A stretch of 64,000 bases of DNA from Sulfuritalea sp. (GTDB taxonomy: Bacteria > Pseudomonadota > Gammaproteobacteria > Burkholderiales > Rhodocyclaceae), in the NCBI GenBank assembly GCA_023229545.1, contig JALNZB010000014.1, positions 1-64,000 on the forward strand, written 5' to 3'. Within the stretch, counting starts at the first letter, position 1. Each line of letters begins with the position of its first letter. The position numbers were made by a program, and so were the translations under genes. Shown here piece by piece: positions 1 through 7,479 of the stretch. The notes beneath the pieces were generated by a model. It saw only the letters and a list, made by a program, of their open reading frames with translations, searched no databases and had not been told where the DNA came from.

Positions 1-226
1 CAGCCAAAAATGGACCATGCCGATCCGGGACTGGAAATCCGCGCTTACTCGCTTTACTATCCAGTTCGAACATCGGATGACAGCGCGCTAAGCAAAATCC
101 CGTTTACACAAAATTCGGGACACCCTCATGTCGGGGGCGACGTGTGGCCTATCCGTCGCCCCGTTCCAGTTCTATCGCCTCGTCCCGCGCATCAATTTCT
201 TCCCAGCCCAAAACTGATGGACATGA
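1..226. other. Left edge, no gene recognised
   Basis: No convincing coding region, RNA gene or repeat is visible here. The plus-strand open frame crossing this stretch has no family resemblance and runs through the opposite strand of the adhesin-like gene that ends at 227, so it looks like a shadow. Confidence 0.5.
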
Positions 227-613
227 TTACTTTTTGCCGCAGACGAACCGCCAACTACGTTCTGCCGCAGTCCCGCCCGCCACGGGATTCCACTGGCGAG
301 GACCAGCGCCACCGGCAATTACCGAACCCGTCGCCATATGTCCCGATATGCCTGCTGTTTTCAGAACTTGAAAACTCTTGCGGACACAGTCGTATTCGAC
401 TTCCGACGTCAATGAAAAGAAACTTTCGCCGTCGTGCTCCTGGCTCTTCTTGAGATCAATCAGTTCCCATACCTTGACCAAATCACCAGATTTACTGATC
501 GTGCCTGGATTTACATAGGTCTTTCCGAAGGACGACTCATCTATCGCCACCCAGTCCGCCATCGCACTTCCGCTCACCGCGACCAACAGAGTCATCAGTA
601 TCACTTTGCGCAT
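227..613 (-). CDS. Secreted surface-adhesin E-like protein
   Basis: A 128-residue protein with a clear Sec signal peptide: Met-Arg-Lys, a hydrophobic stretch to about residue 17, and an SAMA-D cleavage site near residue 19. The mature part begins with a Trp and has spaced features of the surface-adhesin protein E family (PF16747): YVNPGTI, a V-VW motif, an EYDC Cys, and a final RFVC Cys that could pair with it. It is probably periplasmic or surface-exposed; its function is unknown beyond the family name, which comes from Haemophilus. It stands alone, upstream of a tRNA gene on the same strand. The family call rests on recalled motif spacing, not on a search. Confidence 0.7.
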   Translation of the reverse strand: MRKVILMTLLVAVSGSAMADWVAIDESSFGKTYVNPGTISKSGDLVKVWELIDLKKSQEHDGESFFSLTSEVEYDCVRKSFQVLKTAGISGHMATGSVIAGGAGPRQWNPVAGGTAAERSWRFVCGKK

Positions 614-771
614 TTCACTATCTCCCTGATTGCCATCGGAATATCATGGACCCATCTACCGTTTCCGGTGCCTCCACCCTCACGGCGCCACCGGATCAGC
701 ATCATGCCATAGCCCGGCTCTACCAGCCCTCGCCGCACCCTCTGCGCCTTGTTCGCGCGACTGTGGACGTG

Positions 772-816
772 AAAAAGGCCAGAAGCCCTTGTTGTTGCAG
801 GGCTTGCTGGCCTTTT
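772..816 (-). terminator. Rho-independent terminator of tRNA-Val
   Basis: A long inverted repeat, with arms reading AAAAGGCCAG and CTGGCCTTTT with a few internal mismatches and inner GCCCT/AGGGC arms. On the minus strand it is followed by a T run. It lies about 25 bp beyond the 3' end of the tRNA-Val gene. Confidence 0.8.
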
Positions 817-839
817 CCGGACTGCTTTGGATCTTGAAT

Positions 840-914
840 TGGTGGGCGGTACTGGGATCGAACCAGTGGCTTCCACCGTGTGAAGGTGGCACTCTACCGC
901 TGAGTTAACCGCCC
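840..914 (-). tRNA. tRNA-Val (CAC anticodon)
   Basis: Read on the minus strand, the 75-nt sequence folds as a complete cloverleaf. The acceptor stem is GGGCGGT paired with ACCGCCC, the anticodon stem is CCACC/GGTGG around the loop TTCACAC (anticodon CAC, reading GUG), the T-loop is GGTTCGATCCC, and the CCA end is encoded. A strong terminator follows at 772-816. Confidence 0.93.
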
Positions 915-1012
915 GCGAAAGAGGCGCGCATTTAACCACAAAGCGGCTCAGGCGGTCAATCGCGGCGGCGGCGTGGCGTAGAATTCGCGCTTTCCTTCCG
1001 CATCGAAATCCC

Positions 1013-2410
1013 ATGACGGTTCGCACCCGCTTCGCCCCCAGTCCCACCGGTTTCCTGCACATCGGCGGCGCCCGCACGGCGCTGTTTTCCTGGGCCTACG
1101 CCCGTCGCCATGGCGGCACATTCATCCTGCGCATCGAGGACACCGATGTCGCGCGGTCGACGTCGGAGGCGGTGCAGGCGATTCTCGACGGCATGCAGTG
1201 GCTGGGGCTCGCGCACGACGAAGGACCGTTCTACCAGATGCAGCGCATGGAGCGCTACAAGGCGGTGATCGGCGAAATGCTGGCTGCCGGCACGGCCTAT
1301 CACTGCTACACGTCGAAAGAGGAGCTCGACGCCTTGCGCGCCGCGCAGGAATCGCGGAAGGAAAAGCCGCGCTACGACGGTCGCTGGCGGCCCGAGGCGG
1401 GCAAGACGCTGCCGACGCCGCCGAGCGGCGTGCCGCCGGTGGTTCGCTTTCGCAACCCGACGGCGGGCGTAGTGGCATGGGACGACCAGGTCAAGGGACG
1501 CATCGAATTCGCCAACAGCGAGCTCGATGACTTTATCATAGCTCGCGCCGACGGCACGCCGACCTACAATTTCTGCGTCGTGGTCGATGATCGCGACATG
1601 AACATCACCCATGTGATTCGCGGCGACGACCACGTCAATAACACGCCGCGCCAGATCAACCTGCTGCAGGCGCTCGCCGCGCCGGTGCCGCAGTATGCGC
1701 ATCTGTCGATGATCCTCGGCGACGACGGGCAGAAGCTGTCCAAGCGCCATGGCGCGGTGTCGGTGATGCAGTACGACGAGGATGGCTACCTGCCGGAAGC
1801 GGTGCTTAACTATCTGGCCCGGCTCGGCTGGTCGCATGGCGACGAAGAAGTATTCAGCATGGAGCAGTTCGTGCAGTGGTTCGATCTCGATCACATCACG
1901 GCCTCCGCCGCGCAGTTCAACACCGGCAAGCTGAACTGGCTCAATGCGCATTACCTCAAGCTGGCGGAGCCGCAGCGGCTCGCGGGCGAGGCAACGCGCC
2001 GCTTGGCGCTGCAGGGCGTGGCGGTGGTCGGCGGTCCCGATGTGGCGAGCGTGGCCGCCTTGTTCCGGGATCGCGTCGGCAATCTGAATGAACTGGCGGA
2101 TGCCATTCATCCCTTCTTTGTTGCTCCGCAGCCGACGACCGAGCTGCGCGCCCAGCATTTGACCGAAGCCGCGCTCAAAGGCTTGAGCGCGTTGTACGAG
2201 CGGTTGTCGACCTGCGCCTGGCAGGCGACCGAGCTGGGCCAGGCCGTCAAGCAGACCGCCGCCGAGTCGGGCCTGAAAATGCCGCAACTGGCGATTCCCT
2301 TGCGTGTCGCTCTGCTCGGCTTGCCGCAGTCGCCTTCGATCGATGCCGTGCTGGAGGTCATGGGGCGCGAGCGCGTGCTGGCTCGTCTGGCGGCGGTGCT
2401 GCCCGCCTGA
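1013..2410 (+). CDS. gltX: Glutamyl-tRNA synthetase
   Basis: Charges tRNA-Glu with glutamate in the cytoplasm. The 465-residue length is typical of bacterial GluRS. The class I signature is present: the HIGH-type motif is within APSPTGFLHIGGARTA (residues 8-23) and the KMSKS-type motif is KLSKRHG near residue 242. The fold continues with the IEDTD stretch and a helical anticodon-binding C-terminal half. The start is the first Met before the conserved TVRTRFAPSPTG stretch. It is transcribed alone and convergently with mnmD/lysS; the gap to mnmD holds one copy of the 21-bp dispersed motif. Confidence 0.97.
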   Translation: MTVRTRFAPSPTGFLHIGGARTALFSWAYARRHGGTFILRIEDTDVARSTSEAVQAILDGMQWLGLAHDEGPFYQMQRMERYKAVIGEMLAAGTAYHCYTSKEELDALRAAQESRKEKPRYDGRWRPEAGKTLPTPPSGVPPVVRFRNPTAGVVAWDDQVKGRIEFANSELDDFIIARADGTPTYNFCVVVDDRDMNITHVIRGDDHVNNTPRQINLLQALAAPVPQYAHLSMILGDDGQKLSKRHGAVSVMQYDEDGYLPEAVLNYLARLGWSHGDEEVFSMEQFVQWFDLDHITASAAQFNTGKLNWLNAHYLKLAEPQRLAGEATRRLALQGVAVVGGPDVASVAALFRDRVGNLNELADAIHPFFVAPQPTTELRAQHLTEAALKGLSALYERLSTCAWQATELGQAVKQTAAESGLKMPQLAIPLRVALLGLPQSPSIDAVLEVMGRERVLARLAAVLPA

Positions 2411-2444
2411 TACGGATCGGCGGCAGGGGGCCGATTTCGCAAAA

Positions 2445-2465
2445 GTCGGCGCTGGCGACACGGCG
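2445..2465 (+). repeat. 21-bp dispersed motif, copy 1 (exact)
   Basis: Matches GTCGGCGCTGGCG-NN-ACGGCG at all 19 fixed positions (NN = AC) and is preceded by AAAA. It lies in the 77-bp gap between the convergent gltX and mnmD genes. Confidence 0.85.
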
Positions 2466-2487
2466 AACAGATGGGCGCCGCTAATTC

Positions 2488-3195
2488 CTAAAGGCAGCCG
2501 ACCAGCATTTCGCGCTTGCCGCCAAAGCCCGGGCGGCGTGTCAGCCGCCAACCCGCTTGTTCGAGCGCACGGCGCACGTTGCCGGCAACGCTCCAGGTCG
2601 CCAGTGTTGCCTGACTATTGCATAGCCGGGTAAGCGTGGCGAGCAGGGCGGGTGACCACAAGTCCGGATTTTTCGACGGCGCGAAACCGTCGAGATAGAC
2701 CGCATCGACCTTTGTTGCCAGTTGCGGCAGCATGGTTTGCGCGTCGCCCAACAGCAGCGTCAGCGTGACTTTGTCGCAGTCAAAATTCAAACGGTGAGGG
2801 CCTGGCGTAAGCGGCGGCCATTGCTTCAGCAGTTCGTCGGCCAACGCCGCCAGTTCGGTATGGGGCGCCAGCAGTTCGGCGAGATCGTCGCGGCGGAAGG
2901 GATGTTTTTCGACCGAGACATAGTGCAGTTGACCACTGGTTTTCGACTCGTGCCAGGCCTGCCATGTCGCGAGAAAATTCAGTCCGAGGCCGAAGCCGGT
3001 TTCGCCGATGACAAAGTTGTCGGCGCCCATCCAGCGGAGGGGCAGATCGTTGCCGCCGAGAAAGACGTGGCGGGCTTGCGCCAGTCCGCCATGCGCGGAG
3101 TGATAGACATCGTCGTAAAGCGTCGAGTACGGTGTGCCATCGCCGGTTGCCGCAAGTTCGGCGGGAACCAGCGGCGATGACATCACCCCGGACAT
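2488..3195 (-). CDS. mnmD: tRNA 5-methylaminomethyl-2-thiouridine methyltransferase, stand-alone MnmD
   Basis: A SAM-dependent methyltransferase matching the N-terminal half of MnmC, acting in the last step of mnm5s2U formation at the tRNA wobble position. Visible motifs are the SAM loop ETGFGLGLNFL (near residue 45), a VSVEKHPF strand end, and the family-typical YLDGFAPSKNPDLW. At about 235 residues it lacks the FAD-dependent oxidase half of the fused MnmC. It follows lysS on the same strand by about 10 bp, so they are probably cotranscribed. The start is ambiguous because a 12-bp tandem duplication (3180-3203) has doubled the GGGGTG-ATG signal; ATG at 3195 and ATG at 3183 are in frame and equally well placed. 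Confidence 0.9.
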   Translation of the reverse strand: MSGVMSSPLVPAELAATGDGTPYSTLYDDVYHSAHGGLAQARHVFLGGNDLPLRWMGADNFVIGETGFGLGLNFLATWQAWHESKTSGQLHYVSVEKHPFRRDDLAELLAPHTELAALADELLKQWPPLTPGPHRLNFDCDKVTLTLLLGDAQTMLPQLATKVDAVYLDGFAPSKNPDLWSPALLATLTRLCNSQATLATWSVAGNVRRALEQAGWRLTRRPGFGGKREMLVGCL

Positions 3196-3203
3196 CACCC
3201 CGG
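3180..3203. repeat. 12-bp tandem duplication over the mnmD start
   Basis: The unit ACATCACCCCGG occurs twice head to tail (3180-3191 and 3192-3203). On the coding strand each unit reads CCGGGGTGATGT, so both the ribosome-binding stretch and the ATG are duplicated, in frame, four codons apart. Confidence 0.9.
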
Positions 3204-3205
3204 CA

Positions 3206-4726
3206 TTATTCCGGGCGCATCTGCGGGAACAGGATCACATCGCGGATCGAGGCCGAGTTGGTCAGCAGCATGACCAGGCGGTCGATGCCGATGCCGCAAC
3301 CGCCGGTCGGCGGCAGCCCGTATTCCAGCGCGCGAATGTAGTCGGCGTCGTAGTACATGGCTTCCTCGTCGCCGGCTTCCTTGGCCTTGGCTTGCTGCAT
3401 AAAGCGCGCCGCCTGATCTTCGGGGTCATTGAGCTCGGAAAAGCCGTTGGCGATTTCGCGACCGACGATGAACAGCTCGAAGCGTTCGGTGATTTCCGGA
3501 TTGCTGTCGCTGCTGCGCGCCAAGGGCGACACTTCGGCCGGGTAGTCGATGATGTAGGTCGGCTCCCACAATTCGGCTTCGGTGGTTTCCTCGAACAGCG
3601 CCAGTTGCAGGCTGCCCAGTCCCGCGTGGGCCATATGCGGCGACTTGAGGTCGACTCTCAAATCCTTCAGCTTCTGCCGCAGCCAGTCGATGTCGTTTAG
3701 TTGCTCGAAGCTGTAGCCGGGGTGGTACTGGTGGATGGCACCAATGATGGTGAGGCGGGCGAAGGGCTTGGAAAGATCAAGTGTGCGCCCCTGATATTCG
3801 AAGACTTCGGTGCCCAGCGCCTCGCGAGCCGAGTGGCGCAACAGGCCCTCGGTGAAGTCCATCAGGCGGCGGTAGTCCGTATAGGCCTCGTAGAACTCCA
3901 TCATGGTGAATTCGGGGTTGTGGCGCGGGCTGAGTCCCTCGTTGCGGAAATTGCGATTGACCTCGAATACCTTCTCGAAGCCGCCGACCACCAGGCGCTT
4001 CAGGTACAGCTCCGGTGCGATGCGCAGGAACAATTCCATGTCCAACGCATTGTGGTGGGTGGTGAACGGCTTGGCCGTGGCGCCGCCCGGAATGGGGTGC
4101 ATCATCGGCGTTTCCACTTCGAGGAAGCCGTGATGGGTCATGTAGTTGCGGATCGACTGGATCATCCGGCTGCGGGCGACGAAAGTGAAACGCGTCTGCT
4201 CGTTGGTGATCAGGTCGAGTTCGCGACTGCGATACTTCTGCTCGACATCGGTCAGGCCGTGGAACTTCTCGGGCAACGGTCGCAGCGACTTGGTGAGCAG
4301 GCGAATCACGCTGCAATGCACGGTCAGTTCGCCGGTCTTGGTCTTGAACAGCGAGCCGACACAGCCGACGATGTCGCCCAGGTCCCAGCCCTTGAATTGC
4401 TTGTGCACGTCTTCGCCGGTGCCGTCGTTGCTGACGAAGATCTGGATTCTGCCGGAAACGTCCTGGATGCTGGCAAAGCTGGCCTTGCCCATGACGCGCT
4501 TGAGCATGATGCGGCCGGCGATCCTGACCTCGATCGGCACCGCTTCGAGTTCTTCGCGCGTCTTCGCGCTGTAGAGTTCGTCCAGACGCGCGGCGAAGTT
4601 TTCGCGCGAGAAATCGTTGGGGAAGGCGTGGCCGGCAGCGCGCCAGGCCGCAAGCTTTTCGCGGCGTTCGGCAATGAGGCGGTTCTCGTCGGCGGTGGGC
4701 GCGGGGTTGGATATGAGGTCTGACAT
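3206..4726 (-). CDS. lysS: Lysyl-tRNA synthetase, class II
   Basis: Charges tRNA-Lys with lysine. About 506 residues from ATG 4726, close to E. coli LysS. It has an N-terminal OB-fold anticodon-binding domain, the class II motif 2 RNFRNEGLSPRHNPEFTMME, and motif 3 GCGIGIDRLVMLLTN near the C-terminus. A TTG five codons upstream overlaps the toxin stop; the ATG is preferred because typical LysS proteins begin near it. mnmD follows directly. Upstream on the same strand sits a PIN toxin gene ending 12 bp before the ATG, where many proteobacteria have prfB, so lysS is now separated from prfB by accessory DNA and may be partly transcribed from the toxin-antitoxin promoter. Confidence 0.96.
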   Translation of the reverse strand: MSDLISNPAPTADENRLIAERREKLAAWRAAGHAFPNDFSRENFAARLDELYSAKTREELEAVPIEVRIAGRIMLKRVMGKASFASIQDVSGRIQIFVSNDGTGEDVHKQFKGWDLGDIVGCVGSLFKTKTGELTVHCSVIRLLTKSLRPLPEKFHGLTDVEQKYRSRELDLITNEQTRFTFVARSRMIQSIRNYMTHHGFLEVETPMMHPIPGGATAKPFTTHHNALDMELFLRIAPELYLKRLVVGGFEKVFEVNRNFRNEGLSPRHNPEFTMMEFYEAYTDYRRLMDFTEGLLRHSAREALGTEVFEYQGRTLDLSKPFARLTIIGAIHQYHPGYSFEQLNDIDWLRQKLKDLRVDLKSPHMAHAGLGSLQLALFEETTEAELWEPTYIIDYPAEVSPLARSSDSNPEITERFELFIVGREIANGFSELNDPEDQAARFMQQAKAKEAGDEEAMYYDADYIRALEYGLPPTGGCGIGIDRLVMLLTNSASIRDVILFPQMRPE

Positions 4727-4737
4727 GATGGACTCGA

Positions 4738-5163
4738 TCAATGAAAGCGGAAAACGGTAAAGCCGAGCGCTTCGGCAGCGTCGGCCTGGCTGCGGTCGGC
4801 AGTGGCGAGACCGGAGGCGGCGATGTCGCGCGCAATGGCCAGATGCAGGGCATCCAGCGTGCGCAAAGGGATATCGCTGAGCCGACCGATCAAATGATAC
4901 GCGGCGGTGAAGTGCGCATTGTCAATGTCGCTGACCACCAGCGCGCCGTCCTGGATGTCTGCGGCCAGTTCCGCGTTCGCGCGGCTTTCGCGCATGGCGT
5001 CGATTTCCCGGTTGCGTCGTCGGCGCGCGAGTGCGCAGCGCAGCTCGACGATGGTCAAACGGCTGATCGCCATCGAGCCTTGCTCCAGCAGCGTCTCGAA
5101 ATCGGCGCTGAACGGTTCATCCAGATAGCGCTTGACCAGCGCGCTGGTGTCCGCATAGATCAT
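4738..5163 (-). CDS. PIN-domain toxin, VapC type
   Basis: A 141-residue PIN-domain protein, expected to be an Mg2+-dependent ribonuclease toxin. The four acidic residues of the PIN active site are visible: Asp5 (YADTSAL), Glu40 (TIVELRCA), Asp104 (LRTLDALHLA) and Asp123 (TADRSQ). The ATG overlaps the antitoxin stop by one base (TGATG), so translation is coupled. The 3' end lies 12 bp from the lysS ATG. Family motifs are complete, so the toxin looks intact. The RNA target cannot be read from sequence. Confidence 0.9.
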   Translation of the reverse strand: MIYADTSALVKRYLDEPFSADFETLLEQGSMAISRLTIVELRCALARRRRNREIDAMRESRANAELAADIQDGALVVSDIDNAHFTAAYHLIGRLSDIPLRTLDALHLAIARDIAASGLATADRSQADAAEALGFTVFRFH

Positions 5164-5396
5164 CAGCAGCGCTCTTCCCGGTCTTCGATGACGGTTTGCG
5201 AGAGCGGCGGATTCAGCGGTTTCTGGCTGGCGCGAAACGCCGCCAACGAGCGGAATTTCGGCTTGGCCGGCTTGATCGGCAGAATGCGCGCCACCGGTTC
5301 GCCGCGCCGCGTGACGATGACCTCGTCATTGTCGGCGAACATCTGTTCCAAGTGGGATAATCCTTCGCGCGCTTCGCGGATGGTGATGGATTTCAC
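5163..5396 (-). CDS. Phd/YefM-type antitoxin
   Basis: About 77 residues. The N-terminus KSITIREAREGLSHLEQMF and the downstream VIVTRRGEPVARILP match the DNA-binding half of Phd/YefM antitoxins; the Pro/Arg-rich tail should wrap the PIN toxin. I chose the GTG at 5396 because it follows an AAAGGA box by six bases and gives the usual family N-terminus. A further GTG at 5417 would place the start inside the operator palindrome. It is the first gene of a two-gene operon with the PIN toxin and should repress its own promoter. Confidence 0.85.
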   Translation of the reverse strand: MKSITIREAREGLSHLEQMFADNDEVIVTRRGEPVARILPIKPAKPKFRSLAAFRASQKPLNPPLSQTVIEDREERC

Positions 5397-5409
5397 TGCA
5401 AATCCTTTA

Positions 5410-5438
5410 TGTGTCACAGCTGGCGATATTGTGACACA
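5410..5438 (-). promoter_or_regulatory. Palindromic operator of the toxin-antitoxin pair
   Basis: Perfect inverted repeat TGTGTCAC (5410-5417) and GTGACACA (5431-5438) with a 13-bp spacer, directly upstream of the antitoxin start. Position and symmetry fit an antitoxin-binding operator; binding itself is inferred. Confidence 0.6.
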
Positions 5439-5659
5439 TTTCGGCTGGGGCGGCTGCCGGCAATCGCAGCGGGGTGACCGCGCGGCGGACGCAATGGATT
5501 GGAGTTGGCCGTCAGGAGTCAGTTTTTTCGGCTTTTGCGATCATTGGAGCCGCCGTTGCGACTAGACAATTGAATGCCTCTTGGCGATTTCTGGACCGCG
5601 CACTTTGTGCCCGAAGCGGAAGTAGCGTGCCCGGGAAGGCGGACGCTCAGGAAACGTGC

Positions 5660-6544
5660 TTAATCAGCCCCCGGCGGCGTATCGCCGGTCGGCTGCACTA
5701 GGGTAGATGGCTGTTCTGTCTTCATACGAGAGGCTAAAAATTCCTCATGTAGCTTTACTACGCGTTGGACGCGTTCGTGCAGATCGGTAAGTCTTTCCGC
5801 GACCACGTTTCCTGCCGGACCGATAATCTCGGAAAGAAATTCACCGAGGGTGATGATCGTCAAATGGGCTATCGTCGTTAGCAATTGTGGGCGAGGTTGG
5901 TGCCATTCGAAATCAGGTACAAAACCACCAGCCTCAGTCTCAAGGTGATACTCAAGTAAGTCTTGCCAGTTTCCGTGAACGGAATGAGACGGACCTCCGA
6001 AGGCACCCAGATAGACCTCATCAAGCCCCACATCTTGGGCCTTCTCAAATAGATTTTTTCCCGCCCAGTTCTTGGGCGGATCAATTCGATCAAGATCGAC
6101 GCCGGACTCTATGGCGGATCTCTCGATTGAAGCCAACATCCGTTTCTCAATTGGCCATGCGTTACCGTCTCGGGTAGCGATGTTCGCGCGGACCCTGTCG
6201 CGGAGACGTTTCTCGTGCCTCATCGAATGCTCGATATATGACTGAACGATCTCGGGTCGGTCGTTCTTGATGAGGAACATCGTGTTCACGATGCACTCAA
6301 AAGCAAGCCGCCCAAAAATGAAGGAAGTCTCGCGCCTACGCTGACATGTTTGGTCCAGTAGAGCCGAAATGAGCTTGTATAACCGGACTAGGTGCCCTAC
6401 CAGTATCGCTTCATGTCTGTTCCACGCTTTCCCCGATGGCGGGACGATATTCCCCACTATACATACATATGAACCAGCCTCGATCAAGAGTTCAACACTT
6501 AAGCCGACGTAGTCGTGCTCGCTATTGAAGGAGCGAACGACCAC
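5660..6544 (-). CDS. DUF5677-like protein of unknown function
   Basis: A mostly helical soluble protein with no signal peptide. The stretch FIFGRLAFECIVNTMFLIKN followed by a charged IEHSMRHEKRLRDRVR helix resembles DUF5677 proteins, found scattered in accessory DNA; the assignment is tentative. The open frame extends up to a TTG at 6631, but that codon lies inside the attC site, so a later start is more likely. GTG 6544 (before VVRSFNSEHDY) is my choice, with an AGGG box upstream; TTG 6595 is another option. The first codons of the frame overlap a cassette boundary, so this may itself be a cassette gene that has lost its own attC. Function unknown. Confidence 0.6.
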   Translation of the reverse strand: MVVRSFNSEHDYVGLSVELLIEAGSYVCIVGNIVPPSGKAWNRHEAILVGHLVRLYKLISALLDQTCQRRRETSFIFGRLAFECIVNTMFLIKNDRPEIVQSYIEHSMRHEKRLRDRVRANIATRDGNAWPIEKRMLASIERSAIESGVDLDRIDPPKNWAGKNLFEKAQDVGLDEVYLGAFGGPSHSVHGNWQDLLEYHLETEAGGFVPDFEWHQPRPQLLTTIAHLTIITLGEFLSEIIGPAGNVVAERLTDLHERVQRVVKLHEEFLASRMKTEQPSTLVQPTGDTPPGAD

Positions 6545-6618
6545 CGGGTCGACTTCGACCCTTTTTACCGCTGGTACCGTGCTAGAGATTGTCAAGGTTG
6601 TGGAAGGTGAATACCGAC

Positions 6619-6708
6619 ATCCAACGTTCAAGCTAACCGGCGCTGCGCGGTTTTATCGCGCAGCGTCCAGCGACCGAAGGGAGCGAGGTTGAGGCCGGGT
6701 TAGAGATC
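6619..6708 (-). mobile_element. attC recombination site of an integron cassette
   Basis: Read on the minus strand, this 90-nt region has attC architecture. The R'' box GATCTCTAAC contains the TAA stop of the upstream gene. It is followed by an L''-like CCTCAAC, an imperfect central region ending in a strong hairpin (CGCTGCGCG and CGCGCAGCG), an L'-like CTTGAAC, and an R' box GTTGGAT that fits GTTRRRY. Decisively, GATCTCTAAC is the exact reverse complement of GTTAGAGATC at the other end of the same unit (7171-7180), as expected for the two ends of one cassette. Confidence 0.75.
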
Positions 6709-7179
6709 GCCGTCTTCATTAAGCGCGCGCAACTCAGTCCGAATTTCTTCAATTTTCAGCGTGACGTCGCCGTCATAGCTGATGCCCTTAACTATGCCTA
6801 GCGCGACAAACAAATAGTATGTGGCGCCTAAAAACCCGACGACACCGAGGACACCAAGTAGTGAATTGAACGCAAGCCCAAGGGTCAGCCATATGAATGC
6901 CTTGACAACATGCCTAGACGCCCTTAGCCATATAACTGCCGCATAAAACGCACGCTCGGCATTGTCTTTGGACTTCAATGCCTTATACCTGATGAGTTGT
7001 TCTCTAAGCTGTCTGGCTCTCTCCCGCTTGGACTGCGCGTGAACAGTGTCTAAGAAATAGGTTGTGATCTTTTGTCCGGTGAAAAGTACAAGTGCAAATA
7101 GAGCGGAACCTAGTGCTCCCTGCACTATTACCGGCCAATCCTGTACGGATGCAATTAGCTGTTCCATAGTGATCTCTAA
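6625..7179 (-). mobile_element. Integron-type gene cassette, 555 bp
   Basis: Bounded by GTT core sites at 7180-7178 and 6625-6623 on the minus strand. It holds one gene whose start is about 10 bp from one end and whose stop lies in the attC R'' box, the compact layout of an integron cassette. No integrase gene is in the window. Confidence 0.7.
6700..7167 (-). CDS. Cassette-encoded membrane protein of unknown function
   Basis: 155 residues. There is a hydrophobic helix at about residues 14-35, a strongly basic, charged stretch at 44-70 (KRERARQLREQ), two further membrane helices at about 88-122, and an acidic C-terminal tail. No family is recognised. Its TAA stop lies inside the attC R'' box and its ATG is about 10 bp after the cassette start, typical of integron cassette genes. 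Such cassettes often carry small membrane proteins of unknown role; I make no functional claim. Confidence 0.7.
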   Translation of the reverse strand: MEQLIASVQDWPVIVQGALGSALFALVLFTGQKITTYFLDTVHAQSKRERARQLREQLIRYKALKSKDNAERAFYAAVIWLRASRHVVKAFIWLTLGLAFNSLLGVLGVVGFLGATYYLFVALGIVKGISYDGDVTLKIEEIRTELRALNEDGDL

Positions 7180-7180
7180 C

Positions 7181-7456
7181 AGTTACTCAGACGCAGAAAC
7201 GTCCGGGTTATTGCCAATAATACGGACACGATCGAAATGCCTTTAAGGTATTGAATGCCGAGGAGATTATCCGATCCCGGTCTCCTTATCAATCATCAAT
7301 CATACGGACCGGGCGCCAACGTCCGCTTTGCGGAGAATTCGTGAGAGGCAGCTTCTGGCCGGAAGCGTGAGTTCAGCAAATTTCCCCATTGCGGTCATTC
7401 TTCAATAAGGTACCCTTGCCGATGATCGTCAGCAATGGCCGATCAGCGACCGTTCC
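7181..7456. other. Gene-free stretch between the cassette and prfB
   Basis: About 275 bp without a plausible gene, with lower G+C than the flanking housekeeping genes. It should contain either attI or the attC of a lost cassette next to the GTTAGAG boundary at 7180; a sequence reading CTGAGTAACT precedes the boundary on the minus strand, but no full attC fold is evident. It ends at a copy of the 21-bp dispersed motif. Confidence 0.5.
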
Positions 7457-7477
7457 CGCCGTCCCGCCAGCGCCGAC
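7457..7477 (-). repeat. 21-bp dispersed motif, copy 2 (exact)
   Basis: Exact at all 19 fixed positions (NN = GG), preceded by AGA. It lies immediately beyond the prfB stop codon, in the same orientation as prfB. Confidence 0.85.
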
Positions 7478-7479
7478 TC

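Noticed and set aside
10..453. Plus-strand 147-codon frame at the left edge
   Set aside because: Overlaps the opposite strand of the signal-peptide protein at 227-613 and shows no recognisable domain.
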